Positions 8,509 through 16,212 of a stretch of DNA of 64,000 bases are shown in pieces (the stretch's first letter is position 1; each line of letters starts with the position of its first letter). Source of the DNA: CAVHXA01 sp963639765 (lineage in GTDB: Bacteria; Bacillota; Clostridia; Oscillospirales; Oscillospiraceae). The stretch spans positions 56,383 to 120,382 of the forward strand of contig CAVHXA010000004.1 in NCBI GenBank assembly GCA_963639765.1. Reading direction: 5' to 3'. The position numbers were made by a program, and so were the translations under genes. Under the pieces are notes generated by a model. It saw only the letters and a list, made by a program, of their open reading frames with translations. It did not search any database and was not told where the DNA came from.

Positions 8509-9894
8509 TTAGTCCTTTACGGAAGTTTCTTCTAAAAATGCATGCAGAATCTGTTCCATTTTCATGCCCCGACTGCCCTTGAACAGAAGAACGTCACCGG
8601 GTTTTGCTCTGTGTACCAGTGCGTTGACAATTTCCGGCACGGTATCATAGTGCGCGGCATTGCGCGCGGACATGCCGCCCGTGATGGCACCGTCTACAAT
8701 CCGGTGGGATTTTGGACCGTAGCTGAAAATCAAGTCTGCCTTTCCCACGGCGATGCGGCCCACACGATAGTGCTCGGCGCTGGCCCGGTTGCCCAGCTCA
8801 AGCATGTCGCCCAGAACTGCAAGCTTTCGTCCGCCGGCCTTGGTATCGCCCAGAACATTCAGAGCAGCCTCCATCGATTCAGGGCCGGCATTATAACAGT
8901 CTTCGATGATAGTAAAGCCGTTTTTCTGATAGGTTTTCTGACGCATGCCGGTATTTTGAAAGCTGAGCAGCGCCTGCTGAATGTCGCTGATCTGTACGCC
9001 GTATTGCAGCGCAACCGAAATAGCGGCGGCGGCATTGTGCATATTGTGCTCACCGGCCACGGGGAGCTCTACATCAAAGGTATTGCCAAAGCCGCAAACG
9101 GTAAAGCGGATGCCCAGATCGGTATTCTGCGGATTTTTTACCCACACGTCAACGGCATTGTTGTGATAGCCGAAATAGATTTTTTTGCAGTCAATGGTTT
9201 CACGCAGATTCCATAAAAGCGGTTCATCGCCGTTGAATACGGCAGTGCCATCGCTGGCCAGACCCTTGAGAATCTCGAGCTTTGCCTTCAGGATGCCCTC
9301 TCGGGAGCCGAGATTTTCGATATGCATGGTGCCGATGTTTGTAATAATCACGGTATTGGGCCGAGCCATAGAGGTGAGCCTGGTCATCTCACCAAAGTGG
9401 TTCATGCCCAGTTCGACTACGGCCACCTCACACGCATCGCCGATATCCAGAATGGTCAGAGGCAGTCCGATATTGTTGTTGTAGTTGCCGGCAGATTTGG
9501 CTGTGCGGTATTTTGTCTGCAGCATGCACGCAAGCATTTCCTTTGTGGTGGTTTTGCCGACACTGCCGGTGATGGCGATAAAGTTGGCGTGCAGGGTACT
9601 GCGATATCCGGATGTAATTGCACCCAGCGCTTCGATGGTATCATCCACATAGATCACCGGAAGGGTGGCCCCTGCGATGGGCCGATCGCTCAGGGTGGCG
9701 GCTGCGCCTTTTTCGCGTGCCTGACTGATAAAGGCGTGACCGTCAAACTTTTCGCCCATCAGAGGCACAAACAGCTGGCCGGGCCCGATATGCCGCGTAT
9801 CGGTACTGATGCCGGTGATGATCAGATTTTTGTTTTCGGACGCAATACGGCCGCCGCACCATGCGGCAACCTGCCCGAGAGTCAGTGGCTTCAT
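8509..9894 (-). CDS. murF: UDP-MurNAc-tripeptide--D-Ala-D-Ala ligase MurF
   Basis: MurF is the cytoplasmic ATP-dependent ligase that adds D-Ala-D-Ala to the UDP-MurNAc-tripeptide. The 461-residue Mur ligase has an N-terminal domain beginning MKPLTLGQVAAWCGGRI, the P-loop 'TGSVGKTTTKEM' near residue 110, and the middle/C-terminal Mur ligase domains with 'DCYNAGPESMEAAL' (typical of MurF) near residue 320. The ATG at 9894 overlaps the murE stop by four bases (ATGA), so the two ligases are translationally coupled. A longer in-frame start would lie well inside murE and lacks a ribosome site. Confidence 0.96.
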   Translation of the reverse strand: MKPLTLGQVAAWCGGRIASENKNLIITGISTDTRHIGPGQLFVPLMGEKFDGHAFISQAREKGAAATLSDRPIAGATLPVIYVDDTIEALGAITSGYRSTLHANFIAITGSVGKTTTKEMLACMLQTKYRTAKSAGNYNNNIGLPLTILDIGDACEVAVVELGMNHFGEMTRLTSMARPNTVIITNIGTMHIENLGSREGILKAKLEILKGLASDGTAVFNGDEPLLWNLRETIDCKKIYFGYHNNAVDVWVKNPQNTDLGIRFTVCGFGNTFDVELPVAGEHNMHNAAAAISVALQYGVQISDIQQALLSFQNTGMRQKTYQKNGFTIIEDCYNAGPESMEAALNVLGDTKAGGRKLAVLGDMLELGNRASAEHYRVGRIAVGKADLIFSYGPKSHRIVDGAITGGMSARNAAHYDTVPEIVNALVHRAKPGDVLLFKGSRGMKMEQILHAFLEETSVKD

Positions 9895-11357
9895 GACCGA
9901 TTCCTCCGTTTGTTGGCGTCTGCAGCGCAAAGATGGTTCTGAACAACCTCACGCTCGTCAAGATGGATTTTTGTTGCGCCCAGAATCTGGTAAGTCTCGT
10001 GTCCCTTGCCGGCCAGGACAATTACATCTCCCGCCCGGGCATGATCCAGAGCCCAGGCGATTGCTCTGCGTCGGTCCGGAATGATGGTATAAGGTGTTGT
10101 GTGCCGGACAAGTCCGGGAAGGATTTCGTGGATGATTGCAATGGGGTCTTCTGTCCTGGGATTGTCAGAGGTTACAATCACCTCATGCGCTAGGCGGGAG
10201 GCAATCTCACCCATAATGGGACGCTTGGTACGATCACGGTCTCCGCCACAGCCAAACAGGACAACGGTTCGTCCTTTTGCAAAGCCGCGGACGGTTTTGA
10301 GAACGTTTTCAAGACCATCGGGCGTATGTGCATAATCAATCAGCACGGTATAATTCCTGCCGGGTGTGGGAACTACCTCAACCCGCCCCCGGACGCCCTT
10401 TGCCCGGGACAGGGCATCAAGAATCCTGTCCAGCGGCAAATCCAGCGTCAGCGCCGCGCAGATCACGGCCAGCGCGTTATGTACATTGAAGTCACCGGGG
10501 ATCCCAAGCCGTGCGGGCAGGGTCTGTCCGTGCCAGGAAACCTGCATCGATATGTGATCCTGACCGAGTATAATATCGCCTGCCGTCAGGTCCGCCGGCT
10601 GTTCACCATAGGTCAGCACAGGACAGTGCGCGGCGTGCAGCAGATAGTCGCAGGAGGAGTCGTCGCGATTGACCACACCGATCTCGCATCGCGAAAACAG
10701 AAGAGCCTTGGTTTCGAGATAGGCCTGCATGGTCTTGTGAAAGTCGAGATGGTCTTGCGTAAGGTTTGTAAATACACCTGTGTGAAAGGTAAAGCCGTCT
10801 ACACGGTTGAGAGCCAGCGCATGCGAAGAGACCTCCATGACAACGTATTTGCAGCCGGCGTCTGCCATGCTGCGAAACAGCTCCTGCAGCTGCCAGGATT
10901 CCGGCGTGGTGCGCTCGGCAGGAAGGACCTGCTGACCGATCATATTCTGAATGGTGCCGATCAGTCCGACTTTTTCGCCGGTAATCTGTTCGATTACACT
11001 TTTGAGCAAAAAGCAGGAGGTGGTTTTTCCGTTGGTTCCGGTTATGCCGATAAGCACAAGCTCTCGCGCCGGATGGCCAAACCAGCGACAGGCAAGCTCA
11101 GCCAGAACCTGGCGTGTGGAGGCGACCTGTATAAAGGGGCCGTCTTCCGGCGAGGTCTGACAAAGGATGGCAGACGCGCCGCGCTGTCGGGCTGCAGAGA
11201 TGAAACGATGCCCATCGCTGGAAAAGCCCGGAACAGCGACAAAAAGATCGCCCGGGCGGACTGTGCGCGAGTCGTAGCTCACGCCGGTGATATTCTGATT
11301 CAAATCTGCGGTGCAGCGCAAAAGCTCTGTACCGTATAAAAGGTCTTTCAAAAGCAT
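9891..11357 (-). CDS. murE: UDP-MurNAc-tripeptide synthetase MurE
   Basis: MurE adds the third stem-peptide residue. The 488-residue ligase has the P-loop 'GITGTNGKTTSCF' near residue 110 and the C-terminal motif 'VTSDNPRTEDP'. DNPR is the signature of meso-diaminopimelate-adding enzymes, whereas lysine-adding enzymes differ here, so the wall is predicted to contain meso-DAP. The ATG at 11357 has AAGGAG in front of it and gives the normal MurE N-terminus (MLLKDLLYG); the upstream in-frame start does not. The stop overlaps the murF start. Confidence 0.95.
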   Translation of the reverse strand: MLLKDLLYGTELLRCTADLNQNITGVSYDSRTVRPGDLFVAVPGFSSDGHRFISAARQRGASAILCQTSPEDGPFIQVASTRQVLAELACRWFGHPARELVLIGITGTNGKTTSCFLLKSVIEQITGEKVGLIGTIQNMIGQQVLPAERTTPESWQLQELFRSMADAGCKYVVMEVSSHALALNRVDGFTFHTGVFTNLTQDHLDFHKTMQAYLETKALLFSRCEIGVVNRDDSSCDYLLHAAHCPVLTYGEQPADLTAGDIILGQDHISMQVSWHGQTLPARLGIPGDFNVHNALAVICAALTLDLPLDRILDALSRAKGVRGRVEVVPTPGRNYTVLIDYAHTPDGLENVLKTVRGFAKGRTVVLFGCGGDRDRTKRPIMGEIASRLAHEVIVTSDNPRTEDPIAIIHEILPGLVRHTTPYTIIPDRRRAIAWALDHARAGDVIVLAGKGHETYQILGATKIHLDEREVVQNHLCAADANKRRNRS

Positions 11358-11411
11358 GGAAGGGTCTCCTTGGGGCCAAATCCCGCAGCGCAAGGCTGCG
11401 GGATCTGAAAA

Positions 11412-13742
11412 TCAGTCATGGCTGCTGGTATCGGTAAAGGTTACCTCAACCACAGTGCCCCGTTCGACAAGCGTACCCGCCGGAATGCTCTGCTTGGTAG
11501 CTATAACGGATGCACCGGTGCTCTTTGAGCCGAGTATCTTCAGGTAAAGTCCGCTGCTGTTTACGAGTTCTTCAGCGTATTCCACCGAACAGCCTGCAAC
11601 ATTGGGGACGGTTACCGGATCGACAGGCTTGTCTTCGCCCATATACAGTACCGCAGTAGACCCGGTGGGGATCATGCTGCCGCCGGACGGGGTCTGGTCG
11701 GTAACCAGCTGCGAGTCACCCTTTGCGGAAACGTTGATGTTCAGCGCATCGAGAGCCTCCTGAGCCTCCTGCAGGGTCATACCGATTACTGTCGGCATGG
11801 TTACATTTGCATTGTTCACAGTCACGTCAGCATCGATGCCCAGATATGAAAGCACATCTGAGAAAACACCGCGGACTGTTGCCGTACCCATAACACCGCC
11901 GGAGATATAGTAGCCGGATTCGCTGTCGGGGGTGTCCAATGCAATGAGACACAGATATCTGGCATCGCGATTTTCGTCAAAGATAATACCGACGAAGGAA
12001 ACGATACGGTCGCTTACCAGCTCGCCGTTTTCATCGAATTCGTCGATTTTTTCGGAGGTGCCGGTCTTGCCGCCAATGGTAAAGCCTGTGACCTGCGCAC
12101 CGGTTGCCGTACCGTTTTCAACAACGTTAATCAGAAGGTCACACATGGTTTCGGAGGTCTGTTCACTGATAACCTGCCGCAAAACCGTGGTTTCGGCCTG
12201 ATAGGAGGAGGTCCCGTCGGAATCAATGATCTCGCTGACAACGTATGGCTGCAGCAGATAGCCGCCGTTTACAACTGCGGAAATAGCCCGGCACAGCTGC
12301 AGGGGTGTTACCTTAAAAGTCTGTCCGAATGCAACGGAGCTCAGCGAGGCATAGCTGGAGGAGTCGTTTAAGACATCTTCTGAAAAGAAAATGCTGGATG
12401 ATTCGCCCGGCAGGTCGATCCCGGTGGGCTCAAGAAAACCGAAGGAACTTACGTAGTCATACAGCTTTTCACCGCCAAGCTGAATACCGATGTTGGCAAA
12501 GGCAATGTTGCAGGAGTTGGCCAGTGCCATGGCGGTGGATTGCTCACCGTGACCGGCAGTGTCCCAACAGTGCAGAGGATCGATACGACCCTTGATTTCA
12601 GTTGAACCATTGCACGACCAGATATCGTTTAACGTTACTGCGCCCTCTTCAAGAGCGGAGGCCAGCGTGATGACCTTAAAAGTGGAGCCGGGTTCGTAGG
12701 TGTCGGATACGGCACGATTTCGCCACTGGGAAAGCAGCGCGTCGGTCACAGCCTGTTGATAGGCCTCATAAGCCTGTTCATAGGCAGCACCGGTCAAATG
12801 TTCTGCCTGTGCCTTCATGGCAAGCAGTTCGGCCTCGGTTTCTTCATCGAAAACGGAAGCATAGCTGTTCGGGTCAAAGTTGTTGTAGCTGGCCATACCA
12901 AGAACAGCCCCGGTATTAACGTCCATAAAAATGCCGAAAGCGCCCTTGCTGACCATGTATTCCTCCATGGCCGCTTCGATGTTCTGTTCGAGATAATACT
13001 GAACGGTGCTGTCGATGGTTGTGATCAGACTGTCGCCATCTGAGGCGGTGTAGCTTGTTTCATAGCTGTAGAGCATCTCTGTGCCCTGATTGCCCTTGGT
13101 TGTGACAATGCGTCCGGCCACGCCCTGCAGATTGGTGTCGTAATAGGATTCAAGCCCCTCGAGGCCGGTATCCTCACTGCCGACGAACCCGAGGACATTT
13201 GAGGCCAGGGAATTGTTCGGGTAGGTGCGCTGCGTGTCTGTCTCGAGGTATATGCCGTGGTAATCGTTGAAATCGATCAGATTTTGCACTTCATCTGCCA
13301 GCTCCTGGCTGATCCTGCGGCAGACGATTTTGTAGTAGGATTCGGTCTGTTGCGCCATCTGTACAATTTCGTCCGCATCCACATCCAGAAGAACGGAAAG
13401 ATCGGCGGCAATGCGGTCAACGTCCTGCTCGCGTGCTTCAAGCTCGTTCGGCGAGATGAATACGTTGTATACCGTGGTGCTGACAGCCAGAACGTTGCCG
13501 CTGCGATCGTAGATGGTGCCGCGAGATGCACTCAGCGGTGTGCTGCGGGTCTGGTTGGCAATGGCTTTTGATTCATAGGCATCGTGGTCTGTGATTTGCA
13601 GATGATAGAGCCGGACAAACAGCGGAATAAACACGATCACACCGAAAACGGCAATCAGGATGCGGATTCGCCGTTGGATCTGTTCGCCCGGTTTTTTCGG
13701 CTTTTTGAACAGTCGATGATAGAGATTTATAAAAAAGGACAT
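11412..13742 (-). CDS. ftsI: Class B penicillin-binding protein with two PASTA domains (FtsI/SpoVD type)
   Basis: This is the septal transpeptidase partner of FtsW. The 776-residue protein has a short cytoplasmic start, a membrane helix at about residues 27-45 and the dimerisation domain ('RGTIYDRSGNVLA'). Its transpeptidase domain carries SxxK in 'EPGSTFKVITLA', SxN in 'ANSCNIAF' and KTG in 'IGGKTGTSEK'. Two PASTA modules follow at the C-terminus ('MPTVIGMTLQEAQEAL' and 'VTVPNVAGCSVEYAEEL'). PASTA-bearing forms occur as both vegetative PBP2B and sporulation SpoVD in Firmicutes; the position in the division cluster favours the division role. GGAGG precedes the ATG at 13742. Confidence 0.92.
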   Translation of the reverse strand: MSFFINLYHRLFKKPKKPGEQIQRRIRILIAVFGVIVFIPLFVRLYHLQITDHDAYESKAIANQTRSTPLSASRGTIYDRSGNVLAVSTTVYNVFISPNELEAREQDVDRIAADLSVLLDVDADEIVQMAQQTESYYKIVCRRISQELADEVQNLIDFNDYHGIYLETDTQRTYPNNSLASNVLGFVGSEDTGLEGLESYYDTNLQGVAGRIVTTKGNQGTEMLYSYETSYTASDGDSLITTIDSTVQYYLEQNIEAAMEEYMVSKGAFGIFMDVNTGAVLGMASYNNFDPNSYASVFDEETEAELLAMKAQAEHLTGAAYEQAYEAYQQAVTDALLSQWRNRAVSDTYEPGSTFKVITLASALEEGAVTLNDIWSCNGSTEIKGRIDPLHCWDTAGHGEQSTAMALANSCNIAFANIGIQLGGEKLYDYVSSFGFLEPTGIDLPGESSSIFFSEDVLNDSSSYASLSSVAFGQTFKVTPLQLCRAISAVVNGGYLLQPYVVSEIIDSDGTSSYQAETTVLRQVISEQTSETMCDLLINVVENGTATGAQVTGFTIGGKTGTSEKIDEFDENGELVSDRIVSFVGIIFDENRDARYLCLIALDTPDSESGYYISGGVMGTATVRGVFSDVLSYLGIDADVTVNNANVTMPTVIGMTLQEAQEALDALNINVSAKGDSQLVTDQTPSGGSMIPTGSTAVLYMGEDKPVDPVTVPNVAGCSVEYAEELVNSSGLYLKILGSKSTGASVIATKQSIPAGTLVERGTVVEVTFTDTSSHD

Positions 13743-13814
13743 GGCGCCTCCGGAATGCACGAGGGTGCGGGCTTTGCCGCGGGAGCACGGAACGATTTGC
13801 CGGCCGACTGTGGA

Positions 13815-14336
13815 TCAGTTGAAAAAACTTCGCACTGCGTCGAAGAGATATTCGAAGCTTTCACGGAAGGCAGCGAGTACCATAGATGCGCTCTGCGAGG
13901 CTGATTCGGTCAGAACCACGGCCTGATCCTCACCGGAAAGATCAAGATAGACGATCTGGCTGCTGTTGGGCTGGCGCATGCCAAGCTGTGTCTGCGCATA
14001 GGTTTCGATCCGCTGCATGTCGTAGCTGCTTTCATAGGTGCTTTGCAGCTTTTCGTTGGTCTGCTGCAGCTCGGACAGCTGGCTTTTGAGTGCGGCATTT
14101 TCGGTTGTTGCAGCGAACAGGCGGGTATAGCTGCCGATAACCAGCGCAAACAGAATTGCCGCCACGACAATTCCGCAGACAACAAAAGGCGATACGGCCA
14201 GCTTCTGGCGAACAACGACCTTTTTTTCGTGCTTTGGCCCGGATCGTTCTTCCGGAAGAGCTGGAGCCTGCCAGGTTTGCCGAAGGGCGTTGCCGGATTC
14301 ATAGGCGGATGGAATCGAGCTGTATTTCTGCTGCAT
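13815..14336 (-). CDS. ftsL: Cell division protein FtsL
   Basis: A 173-residue bitopic protein placed between rsmH and the penicillin-binding protein, as FtsL usually is. It has a long cytoplasmic N-terminal region, one membrane helix at about residues 49-70, then a coiled coil ('ENAALKSQLSELQQTNEKLQ') and 'RIETYAQTQLGM', which resembles the conserved membrane-distal part of FtsL. AAAGGAG before the ATG at 14336 decides the start. Sequence conservation in FtsL is low, so the call depends on topology and position. Confidence 0.82.
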   Translation of the reverse strand: MQQKYSSIPSAYESGNALRQTWQAPALPEERSGPKHEKKVVVRQKLAVSPFVVCGIVVAAILFALVIGSYTRLFAATTENAALKSQLSELQQTNEKLQSTYESSYDMQRIETYAQTQLGMRQPNSSQIVYLDLSGEDQAVVLTESASQSASMVLAAFRESFEYLFDAVRSFFN

Positions 14337-14358
14337 GCTGCACGCTCCTTTGTATGGA

Positions 14359-15285
14359 CTAGAGTCCTTCTGCCACACGTAGCTTTGCACTGCGGGCCCG
14401 GGGGTTTTGTGTACAGGCCAGGGTATCGGCAACGATGGGTTTTTTTGTGATCAGTCGAACGGTTGGAGTTTTGCCGCAAACGCACACGGGCAGCTCGGGC
14501 GGACAGATGCAGCCCTTTGCGGCCTTTTGCATGGCAAGCTTCACAATGCGGTCTTCGAGAGAGTGAAAGGTAATCACGGCCAACCGGGCACCCGATGCCA
14601 AATGGTCGATTGCAGCCTGCACGCCGAGTTCCACGGCAGAGAGCTCACCGTTTACGGCAATGCGTATGGCCTGAAAGCTTCGTTTTGCGGGATGCTGTTT
14701 TTCGCGCAGTGCACGGCCGGGCATGGCCCCCCGTATGACCTGCACCAGCGCAAGCGTGGTTTCGATGGGAGCCTGCGTTCTGGTGTGCACAATGGCCGCG
14801 GCAATCTGGGGAGCATAACGCTCTTCGCCATAGGTATACAGAATGCGGCGCAGTTCTTCTTCGGACCAGGTGTTTACCACATCCCATGCGCGCAGATCGC
14901 AGCTTTGATCCATGCGCATATCCAGTGGCGCATCGAGCATATACGAAAAGCCGCGCTCAGCACAGTCGAGCTGGGGCGAAGATACACCCAGATCAAACAA
15001 AAAGCCGTCGGCCCGGTTTATATGCAGCTGTGTGAGAATCCTGTCGAGGTTGCGGAAATCGTCTTTTATCAGGGTAAAACGCCCGGAAAAGTCTTTCAGT
15101 CGTTCGCGGGCCGCGTCAAGGGCGGTCTGGTCGCGGTCAATTCCGATCAGACGTCCGCCGTGTGCGAGTATTTCGTGGGCATGACCGCCGCCGCCAAGGG
15201 TACAATCGATATACAGACCATCGGGGCGGATCGCGAGGGCCTGAATGCTTTCGTTGAGAAGAACGGAAATATGCCTGAATTCCAT
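14359..15285 (-). CDS. rsmH: 16S rRNA m4C1402 methyltransferase RsmH
   Basis: RsmH (formerly MraW) methylates C1402 N4 in the ribosomal P site. The 308-residue protein begins MEFRHISVLLNESI and has the SAM-binding 'DCTLGGGGHA' near residue 30, 'IGIDRDQTALDAA' and the 'LFDLGVSSPQLD' motif. The C-terminal part 'ITFHSLEDRIVK' is also typical. The ATG at 15285 is used because the family starts here; the preceding AAAGGCGGGG is an acceptable ribosome site. It follows mraZ after 13 bases. Confidence 0.95.
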   Translation of the reverse strand: MEFRHISVLLNESIQALAIRPDGLYIDCTLGGGGHAHEILAHGGRLIGIDRDQTALDAARERLKDFSGRFTLIKDDFRNLDRILTQLHINRADGFLFDLGVSSPQLDCAERGFSYMLDAPLDMRMDQSCDLRAWDVVNTWSEEELRRILYTYGEERYAPQIAAAIVHTRTQAPIETTLALVQVIRGAMPGRALREKQHPAKRSFQAIRIAVNGELSAVELGVQAAIDHLASGARLAVITFHSLEDRIVKLAMQKAAKGCICPPELPVCVCGKTPTVRLITKKPIVADTLACTQNPRARSAKLRVAEGL

Positions 15286-15298
15286 AGCAACCCCGCCT

Positions 15299-15715
15299 TT
15301 ACAGACCAAGCTCGGCCATGGCGGCTCCAAGAGCCTCCGGTGTCATCTGGGCAGCCTCCTGTGCAAGATAGGTGCTGCAGTCCCAGATTTCGGCATAATG
15401 TCCCACGCCGATGAACATGACTTCGTCTGTCAGGTGGGCATATTCGCGCAGCTCAGCCGGAAGAAGAAAGCGGTTTTGGCGGTCCGGCTCGCATTTTGCA
15501 CAGTTTGCGAAAAGAACACGCATCTTTCGTGCTTGAATTCTGGGCAGGGCGTTGACCTTGGCAACGATATCGTTCCAGCCTTCTTCGGTATAGATACAGA
15601 GGCAGCCGTCGAGCCCCATAGTAACGTAAAACGTGTCACCGAGTTCATCGCGAAGCTTTGCGGGCACGATTAACCGGCCCTTGGGATCGATGTTGTGACG
15701 GTATTTTCCGGTCAT
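15299..15715 (-). CDS. mraZ: Transcriptional regulator MraZ
   Basis: MraZ is a ring-forming DNA-binding protein of the AbrB/SpoVT fold that controls its own division cluster. The 138-residue protein starts MTGKYRHNIDPKGRLIVPAK and contains the second 'QNRFLLPAELREYA' repeat half, both standard. The ATG at 15715 is preceded by GGAGG; a 93-base longer in-frame extension would include the operator sequence and is rejected. Four 10-bp spaced MraZ-type boxes lie right upstream, so autoregulation is strongly suggested. Confidence 0.95.
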   Translation of the reverse strand: MTGKYRHNIDPKGRLIVPAKLRDELGDTFYVTMGLDGCLCIYTEEGWNDIVAKVNALPRIQARKMRVLFANCAKCEPDRQNRFLLPAELREYAHLTDEVMFIGVGHYAEIWDCSTYLAQEAAQMTPEALGAAMAELGL

Positions 15716-15730
15716 GTGCCTCACCTCCGC

Positions 15731-15766
15731 TCCACTTTCATCAACTTTGTTCCACTTTGCTCCACA
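15731..15766 (-). promoter_or_regulatory. MraZ operator: four 10-bp spaced boxes
   Basis: On the minus strand the sequence reads as four consecutive units of the form (A/T)GTGGA or a close variant, at exactly 10-bp spacing. Three are GTGGA and one is GTTGA. MraZ of other bacteria binds such single-face direct repeats upstream of mraZ. They lie between the predicted transcription start and the mraZ start codon. Confidence 0.75.
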
Positions 15767-15772
15767 AAAGAC

Positions 15773-15801
15773 AGTATACCCTGCCGGACGTCGTTTTGCA
15801 A
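15773..15801 (-). promoter_or_regulatory. Candidate promoter of the mraZ cluster
   Basis: TTGCAA (15796-15801) and TATACT (15773-15778) on the minus strand with a 17-base spacer. The expected start is next to the first MraZ box. Confidence 0.55.
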
Positions 15802-15900
15802 TCCCCAAAAAGAAGCTTTTTATGAAAAACCAAGGCTATACACGGATGAATGCAAACCCGACTGCTTCGGCTGAACCGGATTCTGAAAATCAGACAGCAT

Positions 15901-16080
15901 AAAATCCCCCTGATACGGGACAATACCTGCATCAGAGAGAGCAAAGGACTCGCAACAGCAGGATACTTCGACATCCTGAGCTGTTACGAGTCCGTGCACT
16001 TATGCGGTTGAGACGCTGTATACCGGCTGGTACGTACGGTTGTGTGAGAGGCCGGGGCCATTCAGCCCATCCTGCTCGAT
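15901..16080 (+). mobile_element. Remnant of the 3' end of a group II intron (domains V and VI)
   Basis: Bases 16010-16045 fold as a domain V hairpin: CTGTA-TACC pairs with GGTA-CG-TACGG, leaving the 2-nt CG bulge of group II introns. The conserved TGTGTGAGAGG and a domain VI-like end CATCCTGCTCGAT follow (16046-16080). The triad position at the base of domain V appears altered and the branch-point A seems to be replaced by G, so splicing is unlikely. Upstream, 15946-15964 and 15973-15993 form a long imperfect stem (GGACTCG...CGAGTCC) that may be a reduced domain IV. No GTGYG 5' end and no reverse transcriptase are present. The fragment lies between ftsH and the mraZ promoter. Confidence 0.6.
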
Positions 16081-16212
16081 TGTATGTGATTGAATCGCTG
16101 CGGCCGATCTGCATGGGCCTTTGCTCGATTGCACAAACGAGGACAGATATGCTGCCGCCGGGAACAGAAGGACGAGGGCATGCCGCACAAACAGGCCGGG
16201 AGAGACCCGGAT

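Noticed and set aside
15716..15808. N-terminal extension of MraZ by 31 residues
   Set aside because: It would run through the operator boxes, and the GGAGG site fits the internal ATG at 15,715.
16120..16212. Short CCGGG/CCCGG hairpin after ftsH as a terminator
   Set aside because: The stem has only five pairs and no proper T-run follows on the minus strand.
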